In this document: one piece after another, positions 7,830 to 15,423 of the stretch
How the letters are laid out: the number at the start of each line of letters is the position of its first letter
Position numbering within the stretch: position 1 is the first letter of the stretch
NCBI GenBank assembly: GCA_025455505.1
Contig: JALOMK010000006.1
Location: 1 to 17,263 of the forward strand
Length of the DNA: 17,263 bases
Direction of reading: 5' to 3'
Origin: Bacteroidales bacterium
Lineage (GTDB): Bacteria; Bacteroidota; Bacteroidia; Bacteroidales; VadinHA17
The notes under the pieces: generated by a model
What the model saw: the letters and a program-made list of their open reading frames with translations, nothing else
The model's database searches: none
Told to the model about the DNA's origin: nothing
Made by a program: the position numbers and the translations under genes

Positions 7830-8872
7830 AGGCCTGCGCTTTTGGCCCTGGCGAGGAGTGTCGCGAAGAGCTGTGACTGAGGGATTGAGTTGATGGCCCT
7901 GTAAAGCCCGGGAAGACTGATATGTGGTTCAGCCTCGCGTGCGAGAAATGAAAGGAGTTCAACACCGGGGACTATGCTGTCGGTAAAAGTCGGCTTCTGC
8001 TCGTACAGACCCCTGAATCCGAAAGCACCGAGTGCCTGCATGACCCTTATCATACTGAAACCTGAATAATATCCCCTGAAAGAGTTTTTGTCTTCACCTG
8101 AAACGGAGCAGAACCTGTCAATATAATAAGCGAGGAGTTCATCCCTGTCAGCCTGCGACATCGGGATCTTTGCATCGAAGAGCAGGGAGGCAACGTCATA
8201 CTGGGGGGCGCCTTTCCTCCCACCCTGGTAATCAATGAACCATGGATCGCTTCCTATTATCATAATATTGGCAGTCTGGAAATCCCTGTAAAGGAAGTAA
8301 TCCTGCCCTGTTTCAAGGAGGTAATCAGCAAGAGTATTGAAATCGTGTTCCAGGTTCCTTTCATTGAAGGGAACAGCCAGGAGTTTGAGGAGCATGTACT
8401 TGAAGTAATTCATGTCCCACATCATCGATTGCCGGTCAAAACTCCTGTGCGGGTAACAGAGGTCAAGATTCAGACCCTCAATGCCCCTCGTCTGGAAGAG
8501 GATAAGCTTATCGAGTATTTTCCTGTACAGGACCTTTGTCTCTTCATTAAATGATTCAATATCAGCCCTTCTGTGAAGCCAGGTATAGAGATTTGTATCA
8601 CCCAGGTCACGAAGAAAATAGATGTCCCTTTCTGGCATGTACCCGTAGATTTCCGGCACAGGGAGCTCTTTCGAAATAAAATGGCGGGTGAACCCGATGA
8701 AGGCCTCATTCTCCTCAGGGTTTGCATTATGTGCCCCTATGACTGTCTTCTGCCCGTCCGTAATACGAAAATACTTCCTGTCGGAGCCCGAGCGGGGTAG
8801 TGCGCTGATATCGAAATCAGAACTTCCTGACAATTCCCTGTAGCCGCCGGCGACAATATCAATTTCTGTCAT
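7826..8872 (-). CDS. amgK: Sugar kinase of the aminoglycoside phosphotransferase fold, AmgK-like (MurNAc/GlcNAc anomeric kinase)
   Basis: This 348-residue protein has the APH/choline kinase fold. A nucleotide-loop segment SGSDRKYFRI lies at 28-37. The catalytic loop FLYRDFQTANIM (193-204) carries Asp197 and Asn202, and the metal-binding motif is FIDYQ (212-216) with Asp214. The Brenner His is replaced by Tyr-Arg, as in several members of this group. AmgK phosphorylates the C1 of MurNAc and GlcNAc in the cytosol. The product of the next gene, which overlaps by ATGA, would then add UMP. In Pseudomonas this pair forms a recycling bypass that gives intrinsic fosfomycin tolerance; whether that holds here is untested. 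The gene follows the NagX-like acetyltransferase by a 9-base gap. Kinase fold is certain; the substrate rests on gene order. Confidence 0.8.
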   Translation of the reverse strand: MTEIDIVAGGYRELSGSSDFDISALPRSGSDRKYFRITDGQKTVIGAHNANPEENEAFIGFTRHFISKELPVPEIYGYMPERDIYFLRDLGDTNLYTWLHRRADIESFNEETKVLYRKILDKLILFQTRGIEGLNLDLCYPHRSFDRQSMMWDMNYFKYMLLKLLAVPFNERNLEHDFNTLADYLLETGQDYFLYRDFQTANIMIIGSDPWFIDYQGGRKGAPQYDVASLLFDAKIPMSQADRDELLAYYIDRFCSVSGEDKNSFRGYYSGFSMIRVMQALGAFGFRGLYEQKPTFTDSIVPGVELLSFLAREAEPHISLPGLYRAINSIPQSQLFATLLARAKSAGL

Positions 8873-8881
8873 TCAATTGTT

Positions 8882-9985
8882 TTATAATCTTATCATTATC
8901 TTCTTCCTGTAGAGCAGTAGCGAAACAAGCCAGACAAGGAGCACCTGTGTAACTGCAAATAAAAGGCTCCCTGGCAATTCTCCCGCAAGCGGTGCAAAGA
9001 TATTGTTATAAAGCCAGGAATATAGAGTCTCATTATCATTTCCCGTTTTAATAAACAGCATTATTCTTGTCCAGACCCCGGCAAGAAAATAAGAGAAGAG
9101 TGCATTTGTGCCGAAAACAAGGAAGAAGGTTCCCCACTTCTGCCACTTTACAACGTCAGCGATGAAATAAATAATCCCGAGGAATGCCATTGCAAGACCG
9201 GCGGTGAATAGTACGTAGGAGCTTGTCCATATAGGCTTGTTGATCGGAAAAACAAGGTTCCAAAGCAATCCCAGTCCGGCTGATGCAGCTCCCAGCAGGA
9301 GGAGCTTAATGGCTGTCTTGCCCTCAGCCTTACCCTGGCCTGTGACCGCCCCGGCAAAGAAGCCGATTATTACAGTTGCAACTGCGGGAATCGTGCTCAG
9401 GAGTCCTTCAGGATCAAAAGGAACCCCGTAACCTTTATAAATATGATTCTCCCCGAGTATTGCAATGTCGGCTTTTCGTACTAAGTTGCTCTCAAGTGAG
9501 AAGGGGTCACTCCCGCCGAAAAAGCCAAGAAGGGCCCAGTATCCGAGAAGTATCAGGGCTACGGCAACCCAGAGATATTCGCGCTTTACTGTAAGACAAA
9601 GAAATGCAGCTATCCCGTAGGCCAGTGCTATACGCTGAAGAACACCCATAATCCTGAGCGTCGAGTAATCCCTGCCGAAATAGGGAAATATCGCAAGAAA
9701 CAGTCCCAGTGCAAAGATCGTTAGCATCCTTCTTAGTATCCTTACAACTGAACCTGTGTTTATCTCATGACCATATTTCTTCATTGAATACCAGAGGGAG
9801 GTTCCTACGATGAAAAGGAAAAATGGAAAAACCAGGTCTGTCGGTGTCCACCCGTGCCATGATGCATGTCGCAGGGGCGGATACACGTAATTCCAGCTTC
9901 CCGGTGTATTCACAATTATCATGAATGCCACCGTCATTCCCCTGAAAATATCAAGTGAAAGAAGTCTCTGACTGCTCTTTGCCAT
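8882..9985 (-). CDS. NagX/HGSNAT-like transmembrane acetyltransferase (DUF5009-type)
   Basis: This 367-residue protein is polytopic, with about ten membrane helices. Its N-terminus RLLSLDIFRGMTVAFMIIVN (7-26) and the block RHASWHGWTPTDLVFPFF (39-56) are hallmarks of the family of heparan-alpha-glucosaminide N-acetyltransferase and bacterial NagX. His40 in this block is the probable counterpart of the His proposed to carry acetyl in the human enzyme. Such proteins are thought to pass acetyl from cytosolic acetyl-CoA across the membrane to amino sugars. As first gene of the operon with amgK and murU, it may acetylate de-N-acetylated amino sugars in the periplasm so that they become salvage substrates; this is an inference. 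The start is at MAKSSQRLLS just before the first helix. Promoter is unclear: the minus strand has TATATTTT at 10006-10013, one mismatch from TAnnTTTG. Confidence 0.85.
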   Translation of the reverse strand: MAKSSQRLLSLDIFRGMTVAFMIIVNTPGSWNYVYPPLRHASWHGWTPTDLVFPFFLFIVGTSLWYSMKKYGHEINTGSVVRILRRMLTIFALGLFLAIFPYFGRDYSTLRIMGVLQRIALAYGIAAFLCLTVKREYLWVAVALILLGYWALLGFFGGSDPFSLESNLVRKADIAILGENHIYKGYGVPFDPEGLLSTIPAVATVIIGFFAGAVTGQGKAEGKTAIKLLLLGAASAGLGLLWNLVFPINKPIWTSSYVLFTAGLAMAFLGIIYFIADVVKWQKWGTFFLVFGTNALFSYFLAGVWTRIMLFIKTGNDNETLYSWLYNNIFAPLAGELPGSLLFAVTQVLLVWLVSLLLYRKKIMIRL

Positions 9986-10020
9986 AGTGTTTATAGAGAA
10001 ATGTAAAAATATAAAAAAAA

Positions 10021-10057
10021 GAAGACCCGGGAAAGTCTTCCAACCCGGGTCCGGGTC
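10021..10057. promoter_or_regulatory. Two mutually exclusive hairpins in the nagX-namZ intergenic region
   Basis: GAAGAC (10021-10026) pairs perfectly with GTCTTC (10035-10040). GACCCGGG (10024-10031) pairs perfectly with CCCGGGTC (10044-10051). The two stems share bases 10024-10026, and the second stem's loop contains the first stem's right arm, so only one can form at a time. CCGGGTC is repeated in tandem at 10045-10051 and 10051-10057. The element lies between divergent genes, about 35 bases from the nagX start and 60 from namZ, where an operator or leader switch is plausible. No known riboswitch or operator class is recognised. Confidence 0.45.
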
Positions 10058-10116
10058 ATAATAAATGCATATTTTTACGTGAAAACGTTATATCAATCTC
10101 TGAAATTTTTACAGGA

Positions 10117-11370
10117 ATGAAGATCAATATTTTAAACTCTGGAAAGGCACTAATTCTTCTACTGTTTGTTCAGGCATCCCTTCCAGCAGGGGCACAGGCT
10201 ATAAAAAGCGGACTTGAAGTTCTTGCCGGAAGCGGTTTTGAAGCAATAAAGGGAAAAAATGCAGGTCTTATTACAAATCCTACAGGGGTCGACAGCCGGC
10301 TGCGATCGAACATTGACATACTTTTCCGGGCACAGGGTGTCAGGCTTGTCGCGCTTTTCAGCCCTGAGCATGGAGTAAGGGGCGATTTCAGCGCCGGCGA
10401 AAGCGTGGGCACCGAAAAGGATCCCCAGACGGGCCTGCCTGTATTCAGCCTGTACGGCAAAACACGAAAGCCTTCGCCTGAAATGCTGCGCGGCATAGAT
10501 GTACTCGTCTACGACATCCAGGACATAGGGTCCCGCTCATATACATATATAAGCACAATGGGCCTCGCAATGGAGGCCGCAGCAGAAAGCAACATTGAAT
10601 TCATCGTTCTCGACAGGCCGAATCCAATCGGGGGTACCAGGATGGAAGGGCCGCTGGTAAAAGCTGGCTTCCAGTCCTTTGTCAGCCAGTTTCCGGTTCC
10701 CTACATTCATGGCATGACAGTCGGGGAACTTGCCACCTTTCTGAATGAGGAAGGACTTCTGGCAGGAGGGAAAAAGTGCAGGCTTAAGGTAATCAGGATG
10801 GAGGGATGGAAGAGAGACATGCTCTTCGGCGATACCGGGCTGCCATGGGTGCCCTCATCACCGCATGTGCCCCACCATGAAACAGCACTTTTCTACCCGG
10901 CCACCGGGATACTCGGTGAACTTTACACTGTAAGCATAGGCGTCGGTTACACAATGCCATTCGAACTTTTTGCCGCCGAATGGATCGATGCCGACTCACT
11001 TGCAGACGCTATGAATGCGCTGAAACTCGAAGATGTGCTCTTCAGGCCCATACATTATAAGCCTTACTACAGCGTATCCCAGGGCAAAACAGTCCATGGC
11101 GTACAAATACATTTTACAGACCCGCGAAAGGCCCGACTGACTCTAATCCAGTTTTACCTTCTGCAGGAGGCATACAGGCTCTGGCCCTCAAAAAATGTTT
11201 TCACGCTCTGCGATAAGTCAAGGCTTGATATGTTCGACAAGGTATGCGGAACTGATGAGGTCAGAAAATTGTTTTCAGAGAATTTCAAGGTGAGCTCAAT
11301 TGAAGGGATCTGGGAAAACAGTATCCCTGCCTTCAGGACAAGGGCTGCAAAGTACTTCCTGTACCGGTAG
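10117..11370 (+). CDS. namZ: Exo-beta-N-acetylmuramidase NamZ-like protein (DUF1343, GH171), exported
   Basis: This 417-residue protein has a signal peptide (hydrophobic core LILLLFVQASL, cleavage probably after GAQA, residue 28), so it acts in the periplasm. The mature part shows the DUF1343 landmarks in order: GLITNPTGVD (50-59), LFSPEHGVRG (80-89), then LYGKTRKPS, VLVYDIQDIGSRSYTY, DRPNPIGG and HGMTVGELA. The family name comes from Bacillus subtilis NamZ (YbbC), which releases MurNAc from the non-reducing end of peptidoglycan fragments. Glu84 in SPEHG is a conserved acidic residue and candidate catalyst. The gene lies between two salvage operons, divergent from nagX-amgK-murU and convergent with the NagB/PIG-L gene 64 bases away. 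Its product, free MurNAc, is exactly what the AmgK/MurU pair consumes after import. No perfect TAnnTTTG promoter was found. Family call is very strong; activity follows from characterised homologues. Confidence 0.93.
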   Translation: MKINILNSGKALILLLFVQASLPAGAQAIKSGLEVLAGSGFEAIKGKNAGLITNPTGVDSRLRSNIDILFRAQGVRLVALFSPEHGVRGDFSAGESVGTEKDPQTGLPVFSLYGKTRKPSPEMLRGIDVLVYDIQDIGSRSYTYISTMGLAMEAAAESNIEFIVLDRPNPIGGTRMEGPLVKAGFQSFVSQFPVPYIHGMTVGELATFLNEEGLLAGGKKCRLKVIRMEGWKRDMLFGDTGLPWVPSSPHVPHHETALFYPATGILGELYTVSIGVGYTMPFELFAAEWIDADSLADAMNALKLEDVLFRPIHYKPYYSVSQGKTVHGVQIHFTDPRKARLTLIQFYLLQEAYRLWPSKNVFTLCDKSRLDMFDKVCGTDEVRKLFSENFKVSSIEGIWENSIPAFRTRAAKYFLYR

Positions 11371-11434
11371 ATATATTAGTCAACTGCCATGCAACAGTAT
11401 CTTCAATCTCACAGGTCGTGTACTGATTATCCTT

Positions 11435-13759
11435 TTAGTGCGTCTCGCCCTCCATACTGCGCTCGAGTTCCCTTGCATGCATCAGGAACTCCTCCGGGTT
11501 CATTTCCCTGTGGTAGATCATCCCGTGGGTAGTCCTTATCTTGGGGCTGCTGTTATCGTAGAAGAAATCCTTCCCCAGGATGAGCTGCACCCTCTTGAAC
11601 TGGTCTACCCAGATCTGTTGTGAGAGGTGTGAGAAAGGCCCGTCGAGTTCATGGCTTGGGAAAGATGCGTCCACCTGGCTTATATAACAGTTCTTGAACG
11701 ACCAGTCGAGGACGGCCATTGAATTCAGTGAAACAGGCGTGAAAACATTTGCCTCTGCAGGGTGAAACCTGAACCAGACGTTCCTGTACCCTATTATGCG
11801 CAGCCCGGAGACATCCCGTTCCCTGCCCCACTGCCTTATTGCCTCTGCAATTGCCTGCAGCACCTTGTAGTGAGTGTCGGGGCCGGAGCCTTCGGGATCG
11901 AAGGCGAGGCTTATTATTGTCGGCTGCACCCGCCTCAGCATTTCAAGAATCGGTTCCACATCGCGCTTGCTGTCGGGCTGGGGGGTAAAGATATCACCGG
12001 TGTAGAAGCCGAGGCGGAGATGCTCTATGTCCCTTACCTTAACACCATAATGCGCCCAGACAAGCTCCTCCTCGAATTCCCTCAGCATCCCCTTGAGCTT
12101 CTGTATGTCCGGTGGATTCTTCTCACCGCTGTAACTGGCCTTCAGCAGGCCTATGTTTTCGATCAGCCTCTCAACGAGTTCTTCCTTCGACCTGAGTCCG
12201 TAGATTTCAACCATCACCCTTGCTATCCTGTGGCACACCCCGCGCAGCTTCCCTGCCTCATCGCGGGCAGCTATCTTGTCAAGATAATGGCTGACGTCCT
12301 TGTCGAACTTGTACTTATAACCCTGGTCAAAAAAATCGCTGTAATTGAGCATCTCTATCTTTCCCTGGCCTATAAGGTTCACAGTCTCTGACAGGAGGTT
12401 CAGAAGCATCTGGTTTGTTACTGCAGTGAATCCTGATGTAAGGATTGAAAAATGGAAACGGTTAGAGTGTATCCTGAGCTGGGGTATTATACACGGGAAT
12501 ATACCCAGCATTATGTCATCGTGGTGGGGCCCGGTATGCAGGAATTGCTGCTCGTTCTCCTTGCGAATGCCGAGCTCTATTTTCCGCTTTGTCGATTCAA
12601 TGACTTCATTTACAACATCTGTGCTCAGGTTCGGGATTCTTGAACAGTACGGGTCATTCTTCAGGTCGTCAATGTCAATCTTGTGTGCATACTTGTTTAT
12701 TTTAAGGCAGAGGTCAAAGACAGCCCTCTCAGTTTTCTCGAAATTCCATTCTCCTTCAGAGTAATACTTTTCAATGCTGTCATTAAGCTGCACGGCCGCT
12801 CCTTCAGTGAGGAAGAATCGGGCATTCTTCAGTCGCTGAAGCACTGTTGCCGGATAGAGATTATCAGGTTCATTCTCAAGAGCATTCCTCACAACCGGCG
12901 CCTTAGCCTCGCCCGCAGCAAAAATAACAGCCACGGCATCCCTGTTCCAGGTGATTGTCCCCAGCCCTATTGTTATTACCAGCCTGTTCTTTGACACCTC
13001 TATCCCGCCCAGATCGCCTGCCGATGCCGCCTGCGTTTCAAAGTTTGTAGCAGTGAGCCTTGTTGCAGAGTTATGGTCACTGCCCCTTGTATTGAAAGCA
13101 ATATGCCCGTCGGGGCCCATACCCCCCAGGAAGAAGCCTATTCCCCCCAGTTCCCTTATCCTGTTCTCGTAGGAGGTGCACCAGTTGTCAATTGCAAACA
13201 CCGCTGCCTGTTGCAGTCTTTCCAGTGACGAGAGCGGTTCACGGTTCCGGAGGGTAAGATCTATCCTGTTTCCCGGAAACACCTCGCTGTATTTCCTGCC
13301 GCCGGGCAGGGCTATTTCATCGCAGTTTATCAGAAGGGCCCTCGAAGGATCCAGATCAAAGCCCCTGAGATAATAGTTCTTCACATAATCATGGAAACTG
13401 TTATGCTGTTTCGGGTCGATGGGATAGAATTCATCTATCTGTACAAAGTGAAGGCCTCGCAGAGAAGGTTTCCTTCCCGGCACCAACCCGTTATCTTCCA
13501 TTATCTTCCTCGTATCTGCCCGGTCCCATCCGTCGAGCAGCCTGCGGGTCCACTTGATAAAATACTCCGGTGTCTTGCCGGTGGGAAGGCTTATCACTCC
13601 ATCCGGATTTTCCGAAACCCACTCCAGGAACCTGAGCGAGGTTAGCAAGCCCAACTCGGGAAAATTCCGGACAACAATGTACGGAAGCTTTGCCGACAGG
13701 CTTTTTCTGCCTGAGCGCTCAAAAAAAATCTTTTCTACTTGTGTCATTACTGAGTTCAT
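11435..13759 (-). CDS. nagB: Glucosamine-6-phosphate deaminase-like domain fused to a PIG-L deacetylase-like domain
   Basis: This 774-residue cytosolic protein has two domains. Residues about 20-360 are a NagB/6-phosphogluconolactonase fold, with the phosphate loop SLPTGKTP (57-64), DEFYP (109-113, matching the catalytic Asp72 region of E. coli NagB) and GPDGHIAFN (215-223) holding Asp217 and His219. The Glu that completes the E. coli triad (Glu148) is replaced here by Thr224. Residues about 400-760 are PIG-L (LmbE)-like: PHHDD (411-415) matches the zinc motif P/AHPDD, and His630 in DTHYKV is the probable third ligand. NagB turns glucosamine-6-P into fructose-6-P plus ammonia; PIG-L enzymes de-N-acetylate GlcNAc-type sugars. 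A deacetylase-deaminase order of reactions would fit amino-sugar catabolism. Fusions of this type occur in Bacteroidetes. The ATG overlaps the ampG stop (ATGA). It is the last gene of the operon. Domain assignment is strong; catalytic activity of the first domain is less sure. Confidence 0.9.
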   Translation of the reverse strand: MNSVMTQVEKIFFERSGRKSLSAKLPYIVVRNFPELGLLTSLRFLEWVSENPDGVISLPTGKTPEYFIKWTRRLLDGWDRADTRKIMEDNGLVPGRKPSLRGLHFVQIDEFYPIDPKQHNSFHDYVKNYYLRGFDLDPSRALLINCDEIALPGGRKYSEVFPGNRIDLTLRNREPLSSLERLQQAAVFAIDNWCTSYENRIRELGGIGFFLGGMGPDGHIAFNTRGSDHNSATRLTATNFETQAASAGDLGGIEVSKNRLVITIGLGTITWNRDAVAVIFAAGEAKAPVVRNALENEPDNLYPATVLQRLKNARFFLTEGAAVQLNDSIEKYYSEGEWNFEKTERAVFDLCLKINKYAHKIDIDDLKNDPYCSRIPNLSTDVVNEVIESTKRKIELGIRKENEQQFLHTGPHHDDIMLGIFPCIIPQLRIHSNRFHFSILTSGFTAVTNQMLLNLLSETVNLIGQGKIEMLNYSDFFDQGYKYKFDKDVSHYLDKIAARDEAGKLRGVCHRIARVMVEIYGLRSKEELVERLIENIGLLKASYSGEKNPPDIQKLKGMLREFEEELVWAHYGVKVRDIEHLRLGFYTGDIFTPQPDSKRDVEPILEMLRRVQPTIISLAFDPEGSGPDTHYKVLQAIAEAIRQWGRERDVSGLRIIGYRNVWFRFHPAEANVFTPVSLNSMAVLDWSFKNCYISQVDASFPSHELDGPFSHLSQQIWVDQFKRVQLILGKDFFYDNSSPKIRTTHGMIYHREMNPEEFLMHARELERSMEGETH

Positions 13760-15423
13760 ACAGCTTTTTTCTTAATACCGAAAGCAGGATCTATCTTCAG
13801 GAACTTTATTGCGACGAGCCCCGGAATGGCGCAGATCATCACATATACAAAGAAGTTCTGGTACCCCAGCAATTCCTTTACCGAACCCGATATCATGCCG
13901 GGAAGCATCATTCCAAGCGCCATAAGCGAAGTGGCTATCGCATATTCGGCGGTCTTGTACCTGCTCTCACCCACATAGTGAAGCATATAAAGCATATAGC
14001 CGGTGAACCCGAATCCGTAGCCAAACTGTTCAAGGGCGATTGAAAGGTAAATAAGTATGTTTTCGGGCATGGGCTGGGCTCCCGAGAGGTAGACATATAC
14101 ACCGATTGGTATATTCATTGCAAGCGCCATCATCCAGATAAGCTTCTTCAGCCCGAACCTTGCCGCGGTAATGCCACCGGTTATTCCTCCAAGAGTAAGA
14201 CTGATGACACCGACGGTTCCATATACAATGCCATACTGTGCCGAGGACATTCCAAGACCGCCGGCCGTCCTTGCATCGATGAGGAAGGGTGTTGCTATCT
14301 TAAACAGCTGCGCCTCGCCGAACCTGTAAAGAAGGAAAAACATAAGGGCAGGAACAACTCCGGGCTTTGTAAAGAATGAGACAAAAACATCGCGGTATAC
14401 AGCCCAGCTTATTTTTTCCTTTACGTCGTTCTCGGCAGGATATGGCATCATGAATTTATTCCAGCCTGCCAGAAGAAGCAATATCAGACCCATTGTCCCG
14501 AGAGAGGCAACCCAGCTGAAGGCAACATTACCGGCAGTAACCTGGAACTGGGCCGAGCTCTTTTCAGTGAGGTTCCTGTTTACCTTAATCACTGCAAGAA
14601 CCGGCTCATTCCAGTTTTCCGACGTAAACTCATAACGTCCTGTCTGGTTTCTTGCGAGGTCTATATCCTTGCTCCCTCCCTTCCGGGCTATATTGACGAC
14701 TACAGTCTCTCCCTCAGGTGGCGGAGCCGAAAGGGCTATGAAAACAACCGCTGAATCGGGTCCGGAAGACTGGTGACCCGACAAGGGTACAACTACTTCA
14801 GACGGGAAGACTAGTATCTCGGGCTCCCCTTCATTTTGAGCAATGTTAATACCCGAAGGGTCAAAGGGTTTGTATTCAGCCTGCGGCACTGCGCCGGCGC
14901 TGAAATTGACAGGTTTCAGTCCTGTATTCAGTAGCACGAGGCCTGCAATTACAGGAAGAAGTCCCAGGGCCGTGAGCTTTGCGAGCCTGTAAAAAGTACT
15001 TCGTATGCCAACAAAGAAGGCCTGCTGATGCTGGTCAAGGGCATACATGTAGAACCCGTCGGCTGCAATATCGTGGCTTGCCGATGATATTGCAATGAGC
15101 CCGAACAGGGCAATCGTCACCGGGTAAAAGAATGAAAACGGCATCGCAAGTCCTACTGCCATGAACGTAAGGGCAAGCAGGAACTGCGTCCAGACAGTCC
15201 ATTTCCTCTTTGTCCATACTACGTCGATGTACGGACTCCAGAGGGGTTTAATTGTCCATGGCAGGTAGAGTATGCTCGTCCAGAAGGCAAATGAGGCAAT
15301 CGAAATGCCCATTGTCTTGTAGATAAGGCCCGACGTAACCATCACAACGCTGTATGGTATTCCCTGGAAGAAATACAGGGTTGGGACCCATATCCATGGC
15401 GACCTCTGCTTTTTTTCACTCAT
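13756..15423 (-). CDS. ampG: AmpG-like MFS permease with a large periplasmic insert
   Basis: This 555-residue inner-membrane protein is a major facilitator of the AmpG type. The N-terminus WVPTLYFFQGIPYSVVM (12-28) and the DIAADGFYMYAL segment (118-129) are typical. AmpG imports GlcNAc-anhydroMurNAc and its peptides into the cytosol. Helices 1-5 span about residues 10-166 and the remaining ones begin near 302. Between helices 5 and 6, on the periplasmic side, lies a soluble insert of about 130 residues (170-300) rich in beta-strand patterns and containing YEFTSENWNEP (264-274), which resembles Calx-beta/Ig-like sheets. Ordinary AmpG proteins lack this. The ATG at 15423 overlaps the SpoIID stop by 8 bases; an in-frame ATG at 15507 would extend into the SpoIID gene with unrelated, non-membrane sequence and is rejected. 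The family fit is good, but transport of muropeptides by this variant is inferred from its neighbours. Confidence 0.85.
   Translation of the reverse strand: MSEKKQRSPWIWVPTLYFFQGIPYSVVMVTSGLIYKTMGISIASFAFWTSILYLPWTIKPLWSPYIDVVWTKRKWTVWTQFLLALTFMAVGLAMPFSFFYPVTIALFGLIAISSASHDIAADGFYMYALDQHQQAFFVGIRSTFYRLAKLTALGLLPVIAGLVLLNTGLKPVNFSAGAVPQAEYKPFDPSGINIAQNEGEPEILVFPSEVVVPLSGHQSSGPDSAVVFIALSAPPPEGETVVVNIARKGGSKDIDLARNQTGRYEFTSENWNEPVLAVIKVNRNLTEKSSAQFQVTAGNVAFSWVASLGTMGLILLLLAGWNKFMMPYPAENDVKEKISWAVYRDVFVSFFTKPGVVPALMFFLLYRFGEAQLFKIATPFLIDARTAGGLGMSSAQYGIVYGTVGVISLTLGGITGGITAARFGLKKLIWMMALAMNIPIGVYVYLSGAQPMPENILIYLSIALEQFGYGFGFTGYMLYMLHYVGESRYKTAEYAIATSLMALGMMLPGMISGSVKELLGYQNFFVYVMICAIPGLVAIKFLKIDPAFGIKKKAV

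Noticed and set aside
7826..8872. Antibiotic resistance role for the aminoglycoside phosphotransferase-like kinase
   Set aside because: The fold is shared, but coupling to a sugar nucleotidyltransferase in a wall-salvage locus points to sugar phosphorylation rather than aminoglycoside inactivation.
10077..10088. ACGT-gaaa-ACGT palindrome upstream of namZ
   Set aside because: The arms are only 4 bases long, which is expected by chance in this length of DNA.
11762..12391. A 209-codon open frame on the plus strand
   Set aside because: It is antisense to the PIG-L domain of the NagB fusion, with low-complexity composition and no recognisable motif.
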